Below the pieces are notes generated by a model. The model worked only from the letters and a program-made list of their open reading frames with translations, was not told the DNA's origin and made no database searches. A stretch of DNA of 64,000 nt. Source: Closterium sp. NIES-65. Taxonomy: Eukaryota; Streptophyta; Zygnematophyceae; Desmidiales; Closteriaceae. Location of the stretch: assembly GCA_948144175.1 (NCBI GenBank), contig CANXME010002314.1, forward strand, positions 62,001 through 126,000, written 5' to 3'. Below, piece by piece: positions 20,971-32,100 of this stretch (its first letter is position 1; each line of letters opens with the position of its first letter). A program made the position numbers and the translations under genes.

Positions 20971-22064
20971 TGTTGGGTGCAAATTCACATTGCACGACAT
21001 CCTGCCGTCTATTTGTACGAATATGCGTGTGCGAATGCATTTGGGTGTGAATGGAATGTTCGTGTGTTTGTTTGCTTTCGCAATTTTCGCTTGAAGCATT
21101 TGCAGGTACTCACGCATTGTGCGCTTCGGCACAACATTGTACGCGCTATGAACAGTACAAGCAGAAAGGACGAGCTCGCAAAGGAACCCAAGATGGAAGC
21201 TTTGCGATGCGGTTGAATTGTTTGTGCAGATTCAGTTCTATCCAACTCGAAATTGTACTGTTTTGTTTGGTTGACTATAGTGTAGTAGGGCAGGCACTAT
21301 AGGGGTACAATTTAGGTGAAGGCTGGATGTTGTTTGTCTGTATTTGCATGCTACAGGGCCAGGGGAAACCAGCGGAACCAGCATTTGGCTGGTTGGGCAA
21401 AGACAAAACAGGTTCTGTTTTTAGGACCTGAACCTGGTTGTTCTTTTCCCAGGTTGGAAAAACAGAACCAGAGGTTATTTACCAACCTACCACCTGCTGT
21501 TTTGTCCGGCCAGGTTGGTTCTGCTGCTTGGAATTATTTGGGATCATCCCTGGTTGTTCCCAGGTTGATTCCCAAGGTCCTTGCTAGCTAGAGCTATAAA
21601 TTCCTTCTCTATTTGTACCTGAATATAGTGAAACTGATTCAAGCGAATTCCTTCATTGCTGGAATTTCGTTTCTACGCGGTGCGACGGCGGAATGCTACC
21701 CGAGTCAACGCTAGTACGCTAGCACTCCAATCCTAGGCAAACGCTGTCCGAGCCATAACTTCGTAATGGCAATCCGTTTTTGCGAGGCAACTTGGCTTAT
21801 TTTAAAGCTCTTGGAGTGAGCTTTAACATAGGAAATTCTCAGCTTAATCCGGTCGACGGTCTGCACGATACTCTGCGCAACGTTCAAGATACTCTTGCTG
21901 TTTTGACTAAGTCATTCTTGATCCCTCTCTCTACAAACTCGGACCCGAAGATAGGGGCTGGTCTTGTACCAGGCACCCAAGGACCCATAGAGGTGACCCC
22001 GAGGAGAGGTTTTAAGTTTGATAAAGTCTTAATAGCTTGAGTTTATTAGGCCCTTACACCAACA
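20971..22064 (+). repeat. COP2 5' LTR
   Basis: 1094-bp direct repeat of 26733-27822 with TGTTGG...CCAACA ends. Small open frames inside recur in all LTR copies but show no sign of being genes. Confidence 0.92.
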
Positions 22065-22067
22065 AGC

Positions 22068-22079
22068 TGGTATCAGAGC
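22068..22079 (+). other. COP2 primer-binding site
   Basis: TGGTATCAGAGC, three bases after the 5' LTR; matches plant-type initiator tRNA-Met. Confidence 0.85.
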
Positions 22080-25000
22080 TGCGTTATAGTGATCCTCGAT
22101 ATAGGTAGCTATGGCGGGCAACACCTCGATGGGAGCTGGTGAATCTTCAGCCCAAGATCGTAGCGGCAGCCATGATTCTGGTGTTTCAGCGCCAAGGGAA
22201 GCGCGAACAAACCAGGGCTCGCTGGTGCAGGAGGTGCTGAAGAATTTCACCGTCGAGAAGTTCAATGGTGAGGGCTATGATGATTGGGCCTGGAAAATGC
22301 AACTATATTTCCGTCAGATTGGATTGCTGAAACTAATGATTGGGGAGGAGCCTAGACCGAGTGACCCCGCACTGCAGGAAGATTGGGACGAGCGCCCCTC
22401 GGCTGGCCAAAATTTGATGTCGCAGAGTTTGGAGCTGAACCAGCGTCACCACGTCATGCACCTGCTGCCGGAGGTTGAGTTCTGTCCGAAGGCGTGGACC
22501 GTGTTGAAGGAACTGCACGCCCCGACCTCCGTTGTTGCAACGTTGATGCTGGAGAGGGAGCTGTCCGCGTTGCGCCTGAGCGAGGGAGAGCCGGTGCAAC
22601 CTGTCCTGGACAAATTGCGCGACCTCTACGCGAAGTTGGCGACCGCGGGAATCACCTACCGAGAGCAGACCAAGTGCTTGAAGATGCTCTCGCTGCTGCC
22701 GGAATCGTGGCTTCAATTCACGAGCGGATTGAGCCTGCCGCAGAACCAGAGCTCGTGGACACTCGAGTGGGTGCGGACAAAGATTATGGAGGAGGACTTC
22801 CATCGCCGCCAACTGAGGGGTGGAGACGACGGCAGCAGCGGCTATGGGATGCAAGGAAGCCGACGTGGCAGACGACGTGGCTTCGGTGGTGCGGGACGCG
22901 GTACAAAGAAGGACGACGACTCCAACGACCAACAAGGAGGTACCAGTTGGGGTCGCGGTCCGAAATCTGGACGTGGGGGCAAGTCGGGTGCTGGTGGCAA
23001 AATGAAAGGGAGTTGCTGGTATTGTGAGAAGGAGGGGCACCCCTGGTTTTTGTGCTATAAGAAACCCGATGGATGGACCCCCCAGAATCGTCACCAGGAT
23101 GGCGGCGCATGGAGGAACCAGAAAAACGGCGCGAGCATGGTCGCCGATTTGTCGGACAACAACCCGAAGAGCAACGGCGGTGCGGAAAAGAAGAAGGAGC
23201 GCACCGCGGGCCAGTTCTTCCATATTGGAGAGCAGGGGGAGAAAGGGGAGCAAGGAGACGCCTCTGCCAAGGTTGGAGCAGAGCTGCACCCCTTGGATTA
23301 TTGGGTGTTGGACACGGGCGCTGCTTGGACGATGACGCCGCGCAAGGACCTGCTGGACCACGTACGCGCTGCATTGATCAACGAGGTGTGCTCCGCCTCT
23401 GGACACGCGCTGAAGGTGGCTGGTGCGGGACGAGCTGCATTTAAGGGAGCGGATGGCAAGGCGGTGCTGCTGCACGACGTTCTCCTCGTTCCTGAACTCA
23501 AGGCCAACCTCATCTCCCTCCGTAAGCTTGGCAAGGCTGGGGTGAGCACTAGCACGGATGGGGCACGCACTTTCAAGGGGCAGATGGGCAATCGGGTGCT
23601 TTGGGATCTGCAAGAGAGCACGGACGTGTATAGATCCATGTGGCAGCTGCCGGCGTTGGCGTGGCATGGTGGGGGGCAGGCTGGAGAGGGGTCTGCATCC
23701 CAGGGGGAGCGCAATGCCGTTGGAGGGGTTGGTGTGAAAGTGTCGGCCAGATCTGGGGAGACGGATTGGGCAACGGCACACCGACGATTGGGGCATGTGG
23801 CAATGCCCTTGTTGAAGCAGTTGGAGAAAGATGGAGCCGTTAAGGATCTGAAGCTGAACGGACAGCCACCTGATGAGAATTGTGAAATCTGTTTGCTCTC
23901 AAAGTTTACCCATTTCCCCTTCCATAGTATGGCTGGCAGGAGCAAGAAGCCGTTGGAGCTGGTCCACATGGATTTGGTGGTGCCGCTGCCGGTTCAGGGA
24001 CACAAGGGGGAGCGGTACTTTGTGACCATAGTGGATGATTGGAGCAGGCTTATGTGGGCATATCCGCTGAAGCAGGAGGACCATGCCGCCTCTACGATAC
24101 GGGAAGATTGGCTGCCATTCGTGGAGAAGCAAGCGGAATATGTGGTGAAGCGGATTAGGACAGATCGGGGTGGTGAGTTCCTTGGAGCTGAGATGACGGC
24201 CTGGCTCAAGAAGCAGGGCATCCAGAGGGAGCTGACCACGGCTTACATCGCACACTCTAACGATGTAGCAGAACGGGCGAACCGGAAAATTCTGTAGACA
24301 GCTAGGGCGCTGCTCATAGAATCTGGGCTGGGCAACTTGATGTGGCCCCATGCTGTCCGGCACGCTACCGTCGCTAGGAACAGGGTACTCAAAAAGGTTG
24401 GGGATGACTCGTGGGTTTCGTTGGAGAGGAGGCTTGGGAGGAAGCCGCCGGTGGACATGCTGAGGGAGTTCAATTGCATGGCAGTCGCCCACGTCCCCAA
24501 GACCTACCGCAGTAAGTTGGGGGCAAGTGCAATCTGGTGTGTGCATTTGGGGCTGGCTGCTGAGAGCAAGGGATGGCTGCTGTGGGAACCTTCCACAGGT
24601 GTGTTGTTTGACAGCAGGGATGTGAAGTTTGTTGAGGGCATGATGTATGGGAGTTGGAAGAAACAGCCGGAGGCCAGGGTGTCCCAGCAGGTGGAGCAGA
24701 TCACCATGCAGCTGGACCTGACTCCTAGTGTGTGGGAGGAGGGATAGGAGGAAGCTGCAGAGGGTGGTGATGGAGAGAAGGTGCAGGAGGCACCTGCTGG
24801 TGGAGGTGATGGTGTGGAGACTAGCGGTAGCACTAGTGGAGCTGCTGGATCCGAGGGAGGAGAGCAGCAGCAGAAGAAAACTAAGAAGCCGAAGGGTGTT
24901 GTTATGAGGGGATGGGAGACACCCGTCTCCAGGCCAGGACGTACCCGTATGGCTAATAAGAAGCTGACTGCAGGAGCTGATGTAGCAGAGCAGCAGCTTG

Positions 25001-26732
25001 GGACAGAGGAGGCATTGCTGATTCTACCGCATGGCTATGATCCGGATGAGGAGGATAAACCTGCCTACTGTTTTCTTGCCCCTGCACCAGAGGAACCAGC
25101 TAGCATGGAAGAGGCATTAGCTGGACCAGATAGGGAGAAGTGGCTGGTTTCCAGGGATGCTGAGTACCAGAGCCTGCTAGAGAATGGGACATGGGAGCTG
25201 GTGGTGCTGCCTGAGGGGAAGAAAGTCGTATAGTGCTAACGATCAAGGCCGATGACAAGGGACAGGTCACCATCTACAAGAGTAGGCTGGTGGCTAAGGG
25301 GTTAATGCAGAAGGAGAAGCGGGACTTCAATGAGATTTTTGCTCCCACTGCCAAACCCCCTACCCTCCGTATGTTGTTGGCAGATGTAACCGTTAGTGGG
25401 AAATTCAACATTCAGATGGATATAACAACGGCATTCCTCAATGGGATTTTAGAGGAGGATGTGTACATGACGCAGCCGCCTGGGTATGAGGATGGTACGG
25501 GCAGGGTGTGTAAGCTGAAAAAGTTCATCTACGGCTTGAAGCAGGCGCCACGCTGCTGGTACCAGAAGTTGGCAGCTGTTTTAGAGGAGATGCGATTCAG
25601 GACCAGCAGCTGTGATGAGAGCCTCTTTCTTAAGGGGGAGGGGGAGAAGCTGGTGCTGTTTCTAGTCTATGTGGACGATATTCTTCTTTTTAGCAGCAGC
25701 ATGAAGGAGATCCAGAAGGTGCAGCAGCAGCTGATGGAGAACTTCAAGTGCAAGAACCTTGGGGAGGTAAAGTACTACCTCGAGATGCACGTGGAGAGGG
25801 ATCTGGATCACAGGTGGTTGAAGCTGCACCAGGAGAAGTTCATCAAGGAGCTGGGGGAGAAGTATGGGATTGAGAATGAGCGCAAAGTTGCAACTCCCCT
25901 GCCAGCAGAATTCAAGCTTGTGAAAGCTGCAGAGGATGAAGGGGTTGAAGCCGAGGAGCAGCAGCAATTTCAGTCCTTAGTGGGCAGCCTTTTGTATGCA
26001 GCAGTTCACACAAGGCCCGACATCTCTTTCTCGGTTGGGCAGCTGGCTAGGGTGGTGCAGAATCCATCAGAGGTGCAGGTGGATGCAGCTGAGCGTGTGG
26101 TGAAGTATCTGAACTCTCACCCAAGCATTGGAGTTCAATACTCCGCATCTGCACAGGTGAAGCAGAAAGGGGTTGAGGTGCTGAAAGAGAAGGGGGAGAG
26201 GCTTGGAAAAGGCAAGCTCTTTCTCACTTGCTTTACCGATGCTACGTGGGCCTCTGAGAAGGAGGATTCCTCATTTGTGGGAGGATACATCTGTGTAGTT
26301 GGGGGAGGACCTGTTAGTTGGAGGTCAAAGAAGCAGACGGAGACAGAACTCTCTTCTATGGAATCAGAGTACATGGCGATGTTCCATGGGGTTAAGGAGG
26401 TGATTTGGCTGAGGAGGCTGTTAGAGGAGATTGGCCAGGAGCAAAAGGTTGCTACGCCGCTGTTTTGTGATAGCAAGGGAGCTCTTGGGATGGCCAGGAA
26501 CGCTGTGCTTCATGGGCTGAACAAGCACATGCGTATCAAGTGGCACTGGTTGCGTAAGGAGGTGAAGAGGGGGACGGTGAATCCGATCTACATCAAGACT
26601 CACCAGCAGCCAGCACACTTCCTCACCAAGAGGCTTGCGGATGAGACTCATTGGCGTTGTGTGCGGATGAGTGGAATGAGCATGAACTAGTATGGAATGA
26701 TGGGGATGCAGCCGGCAGGCTAAAGGGGAGTG

Positions 26733-27822
26733 TGTTGGGTGCAAATTCACATTGCACGATATCCTGCTGTCTGTTTGTATGAGTATGCGTGTGCGAATGC
26801 ATTTGGGTGTGAATGGAATGTTCGTGTGTTTGTTTGCTTTCGCAATTTTTGCTTGAAGCATTTGCAGGTACTCGCGCATTGTGCGCTTCGGCACAACATT
26901 GTACGCGCTATGAACAGTACAAGCAGAAAGGACGAGCTCGCAAAGGAACCCAAGATGGAAGCTTTGCGGTTCGGTTGAATTGATTGTGCAGATTCAGTTC
27001 TATCCAACTCAAAATTGTACTGGTTTGTTTGGTTGACTATAGTGTAGTAGGGCAGGCACTATAGGGGTACAATTTAGGTGAAGGTTGGATGTTTTTTGTC
27101 TGTATCTGTATGCTACAGGGCCAGGGGAAACCAGCGGAACCAGCATTTGGCTGGTTGGGCAAATACAAAACAGGTTCTGTTTTTAGGACCGGAACCTGGT
27201 TGTTTTCCCAGGTTGGAAAAACAGAACCAGGGGTTGTTTACCAACCTACCACCTGCTGTTTTGTCCAGCCAGGTTGGTTCTGCTGCTTGGAATTATTTGG
27301 GATCATCCCTGGTTGTTCCGAGGTTGATTCCCAAGGTCCTTGCTAGCTAGAGCTATTTATTCCTTCTCTGTTTGTTCCTGAATATAGTGAAACTGATTCA
27401 AGCGAATTCCTTCCTTGATGGAATTTCATTTCTACGCGGTGCGACGGCGGAATGCTACCCGAGTCAATGCTAGTACGCTAGCACTCCAATGCTAGGCAAA
27501 CGTTGTCCGAGCCATAACTTCGTAATGGCAGAACTTCTCGCGAGGCAACTTGGCTTTTTTAAAAGCTCTTGGAGTGAGCTTTGATATATGAAATTCTCAG
27601 CTTAATCCGGTTGACGGTCTGCACGATACGCTGCGCGACGTTCAAGATACTCTTGCTGTTTTGACTAAGTCATTCTTGATCCCTCTCTCTACAAACTCGG
27701 ACCCGAGGATAGGGGCTGGTCTTGTACCAGGCACCCAAGGACCCTTGGAGGTGACCCCAAGGAGAGGTTTCAAGTTTGATTAAGTCTTAATAGCTTGAGT
27801 TTGTTAGGCCCTAACACCAACA
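26733..27822 (+). repeat. COP2 3' LTR
   Basis: Direct repeat of 20971-22064, preceded by the purine-rich stretch AAAGGGGAGTG. The AGTAG target duplication follows at 27823. Confidence 0.92.
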
Positions 27823-28940
27823 AGTAGCACCTCTGCGTTGCAGTTTGCTGGGTCCTTGAGATGTTCAAAACACGTGCCTGAAGGCCCCGCCCCAATCCCA
27901 TTTGGGCACTTTGCAAGGGTCTCGCGGACGTCGTCAGGTGTCACACTGATTGATGAAGCAGTTTGACCAGTTAACCAGTTCGGGATTTCAGTCTCCGCCG
28001 CGGGGTGTTTCGATTGGAGGGCGGAGAGTGTCGCAAGTGTTGACTCGGTGAGCGGCGTTATTTGTAATGCCGTAACGACTTTGGAGAGGTTGGCCTTTTC
28101 AATGAGTCCTTCAGCTCGTACACAGAGGCCTGCGTCGTCGGGTTGGTGTCTTACTGGTTCACCCGTAGCGGGGATAATGTAGGCATTGGTGTACAGGTCC
28201 GTCCAGTCACCAAGTCTGAAATGATGCAGGCGTGTCTCGATCATCAGCTACCTGTTGCCTTCAACAGGTTCAGGTTCGGGCCGCAGAATCAACCTCTGTA
28301 AATACTGTAGAATTGTCCAAGCACCCGGACAGTCAGGGTGTTTCCCGAGTCGCAGGAGTGGAGCGAGGAGGCACAATGTGTAACTCTCCAAGATTTTCGG
28401 TGGCAATCGGCCAACTAGGAAGGGTTGATTGTGTTGCTGGACTGGCGCTACATCTGATTCGCTCGCCATCACCCAAATGGCATCAAGTTTTGCCAGGTCA
28501 GCTGGAGATTTCTCACTTGGCTGCCCCGTCACCGTACCCGCCGCATCGGGCACAGGGGCGTGTGGGTCGTCAGCATTTGGTCTTCTTCCCTGGTGTCGTG
28601 CGCCCTCCTGCACCTCCGACTCCCCCTCTGCTTCTTCGTCCTCCGCTGACTGCGAACGGCTGGGGATAAATTCACTCCCCTCTCCTGTCTCTTCAGACCC
28701 TTCTCTTTCCCCGTTCGCAGCTGTAGGTACAGCCTCTGGTCGATTGTGGCGTTCCCGCAATGTGCGAGATCTCATAACTGCCACTTCTCCCCCGAGCAGC
28801 GCCGCTTGGCCCCTGCCTCCTCCCCTCCGCCCGCCTGTTCTTCCCCTGTTTCTGCCGCCACCTCCTCGAGCGCCCATCGCGGCAGAGCGTGATACGCGGC
28901 CAGTCAGGACCCACGGTGCCTGAGGCGCGGCCGAGCCCAC
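27823..28940 (-). pseudogene. L3 sense ORF, 5' part: region before the RT core
   Basis: The minus strand from 28940 reads a Gly/Arg- and acidic-rich stretch, then QPFLVGRLPPKILESYTLCLLAPLLRL, then ETRLHHFRLGDW and CPNGIGAGPSGTCFEHLKDP at the COP2 boundary. All have counterparts in L1. A TAG at 28248-28250 stands where L1 has Trp (GSRWARIE). The frame is otherwise open. Roughly the first 480 codons present in L1 are missing, because the copy starts at the GA tract. Confidence 0.85.
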
Positions 28941-28947
28941 CCCTGTT

Positions 28948-28949
<2 letters not shown>

Positions 28950-29036
<87 letters not shown>
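28950..29036. repeat. (CT)n / (GA)n microsatellite between L3 and L4
   Basis: A pure CT run of about 87 bp. It is the 5' boundary of truncated L3 and the 3' boundary of intact L4. Confidence 0.97.
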
Positions 29037-29037
<1 letters not shown>

Positions 29038-29127
29038 ATGGTCCTTTTATTGATATAGCAGTCAAGTACAGGCAGGCAAGGTATAGTGGCCTAGATAACA
29101 AGCATGCTGGTTGCAAACATCGCCGAT

Positions 29128-32100
29128 CTACAACTCTACGAGGGGCTCAATCACAGCAAAGCAGTCCCCTAGATGCAACTCATCCCCAATTCCTCCCACC
29201 GGCGGGTTCTCAACCGCCGCCGCCTCCCCAAGCTTGAGCAGGAGGCCTATAGATTGGGCCCTTTGCAGGGCCACAGACCAGCGCTGCCTGAACTGGTGCA
29301 GGAACTTTGCAGCATAGAACGATTTAGAGTCGGCGTTGAAGTGCCGCCGAGCTGCAGTGTCCGCTAAGAGCTTCAAAAAGGCTGGTACCTCCGCACACGG
29401 GCAGCCATAGGTGTCCACAGCCAGGGGGAAGAAGGTCACCGTCTCTGGTAGGGAGGCGTAGTGCTGGATTTTCTTGTCCGCTTGCTCCCGGGCCGCCCAG
29501 CCCCTGCCCTTCTGTGCCTCCGGGTCCCTTGTGCTAATGGGGTCGGTGATGGTGACATCACATACATAGACGGCCCCACTGCTTCTGTCCGTCATTGTAA
29601 AATCTGCCGTCTGTTCCTCAACGGGGCAGTGCGCTGAGGACTCTCTGTGAACGATGAAACCCGCGTCCTGGGCCATGCTGACACAGGCATCGCGCAGCTC
29701 GTTGTGGGTGTTGATGCGATGCTTGCCTGTGCCGCAGCGGAGAAGGTGATTCGGGAGGCGGGGGTCCGTGATCTCCGTGTGGTCCGCACAGTCGCAATTC
29801 TTCGGCGTGGAGAAGGGGAGGGCCAGCCGGAAACGTACGGCATTGGAAAAGTGAGTGGGCCCTATCCTCCTGTTGGCCGCAATCGGGATAGCGGTCAGCC
29901 AATCCCCAGTCCCGTACCCCGTCATTGAGTACATCCGCTGCGTATGTCCGCATAAGGGGTTCACCGCCATCTCCCTCGTCGCCTGCACCTGCGCCGCATA
30001 TCTACTCCCATGCACCCTTAGCGCCAATGCGTGCTGGAGCCTCACATCAGTTCGCTCCAGCCGTTCTTTCTCCAGGACTTCTCGCGCATCGTCGGGTAAC
30101 GCTGCTTCACACTCCAACAGCCACGTGTGAAGGGGTGTGGTGGTGTCAGCGGGCAACTGCATGTGGTCCCGCGCCTGCGCCAGCGCGCCCTCAGGAGCGC
30201 CGTCTAGTGATGCGATGAAAAGCGCCGCCTGCGTGAAGCTCGCTGCGAACCCGAAAACACCCTCGACCAGCGGGTCAGTAATGCCTATCCCTCCCAAAGA
30301 CGGCGGCAGAGACGCCTGCGCCCAGACACGTGCTTGCTCGGTACGGCAGGTGGGGACGCGAAGGTGGCATGCTGTGAGTAGGGCCGCTAGCAGGTCTGTC
30401 CCCCACTGGCTCCAGGTCTCTCGCGGCAAAAGGGAGAGCGGTGTTGTTCTGGTAAGGTATGCCACACGCCTCGAAATGCAGCGGGTGAGTAATAACGAGG
30501 CTACCTGCGGGTCGGCTTTCTCGAGCAGTGGCAGGGGTTTGGCCATCTCCTGCAGCTGACCCGACAGGAACTGTGACGCCCCACTGTCAGGCCCCACAAA
30601 GCTTCCGAGCAAGCGAACACCATCCTGGGAGAATGGTACGTCGTGCGGCAGCAGATCCTTTACTGCTGCTTGTGTGCTCCAAGCTGCGCATTTCTGCGCA
30701 TTATGCCGTAATCCCAGGTGTGCCAGCTGCTCGGTGAAGTGGTTGAAGGCTGCTACAGTAGCCGTCGCCTCCCCCAGGAATGTGACGTCGTCGGCGTATG
30801 CCAGACACAGCACCTGGGGGTGTGCTGCAGCAGTGTCGCGGAGTGTAGTGTGCATACCTGCCGCAAACAGTAGTGGGCCAAGTGGGTCCCCTTGGCGCAC
30901 GCCCCGTTCGCTGATCAGTGGGTCCGATCCAAAATTCGCGTCGACGAATAATTTCGACGGGTTACCGTATGTCAGTTTCACCAGCGGCAGTAGTGGCGAC
31001 AATTCTGGTCCTTGTAACGCTGTCGCGATGGCTTGCCGTGAAATACTGTTGAATGCATTTGAGATGTCGGTTTGCAGCACGAGGCTGTTGGGAAGCTTGT
31101 CCAGATACGCCCGTGCCACGTGGATGACTGCCTCGGCTCCTCCAGGCACGGCTACGCCATACTGTAGAGGTAGGAAAAAGGCCCGCGCGGCCTCTCCCAT
31201 GGCTGCGAGGGCTGCTTTGGCAGTCAGCCGCGTGATGCATTCGCCAATGGCGATTGGTCGAGCCCCCCCACCAGGTTTGGCCAGGGCAATGAGCCGTGAA
31301 GCTCTCAGTAGGTCCGACACCGGTGCTGGAAGGTTGCCCCCCAAAATGGTGTTAACCAAGGCGTGCAGATGGGTGCTAACTCGTCTATTCGTGATTGCCG
31401 CGTCGCGCATGTGTTCGAATGTCGTTCCCGATGGCCCAGCACCGACCCCATTTTCACACCTTCCCAACAGTTTGGCGAAGTCAGCCTGGGTGATGAACAA
31501 TTTTGACTCAGGCGAGGGTGGCCACGTCGTCTCCCCTGCTTCGGCTGGCGGGTGTTTCTGTCGAAGCTCCTCCAGAATTTCCGGAGTTGGGGTGCAGACT
31601 GGCGTTGACTCCAACGCCAGCACAGCGCGTCGTAGGCTACCCCGTTTCGCCAGGCCCTCGGCCCTGCTGATGACCCCGGTTGCGTCGGGCTTGTGACGTG
31701 GAGGCGTGGGAGTGTTGACTGCTTCGATCGCATCCTGGTACAGTTGACCCCACTCGCCACGTTGGAAGGCTCGGAGCCGGGCCTTGATCTGGGGCCAGTT
31801 TGGTTTCCGTGGCGAGGTCTGGCGAAGCGTCAGACGTGGCAGAAATAGGAGTAGGCGCCAACCTGCCTCTCCTTCCGGGTTTCGTGACAGGTTGAGTAAC
31901 GGGGTTAGCAGCGCCAGCGAAAACAACTGGCACAAATTGGGCGGTAACCGCCTTGCCAGGGATGGTTGTCGACTATCGCAGAGGGCTGGGATATCCCAGT
32001 TCTCAACGCCAGCGAACAGATCTGCTCGCGTCGCCAACTCCTCTGGCGTAAAATAGCGCGGGGGATTGGGATTGTCTCGCACCGATGCCGCTGCCGTCGC

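Larger units (their letters stand above)
20971..27822 (+). mobile_element. COP2: Ty1/copia LTR retrotransposon, broken
   Basis: A plus-strand copia element with LTRs of 1094 bp (20971-22064) and 1090 bp (26733-27822) that begin TGTTGG and end CCAACA. It has a 5-bp target duplication (AGTAG), a tRNA-Met primer-binding site and a purine tract just before the 3' LTR. The interior has, in order, a UBN2-type Gag with a CCHC knuckle, protease, integrase, RVT_2 reverse transcriptase and RNase H. It is broken in about four places. Its LTRs differ by several percent by eye, so it is the oldest of the copia insertions here. Same family as COP3 and COP4. Confidence 0.92.
19103..28949 (-). mobile_element. 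L3: truncated type B RLE LINE interrupted by copia element COP2
   Basis: A decayed type B LINE related to L1. Its 5' end is truncated at 28949, where it abuts a GA tract. Its 3' end is lost inside the RLE region at about 19103. COP2 (20971-27822) interrupts the start of the RT domain and duplicated AGTAG (20966-20970 and 27823-27827). Because the 5' third is missing, it has no antisense ORF, hairpins or TATA module. Confidence 0.88.

Noticed and set aside
22333-23796. Long antisense ORFs opposite copia gag-pol (22333-23796, 58716-59663 and similar)
   Set aside because: They mirror a conserved coding strand. The copia frame fully explains the conservation, unlike the LINE antisense ORF.
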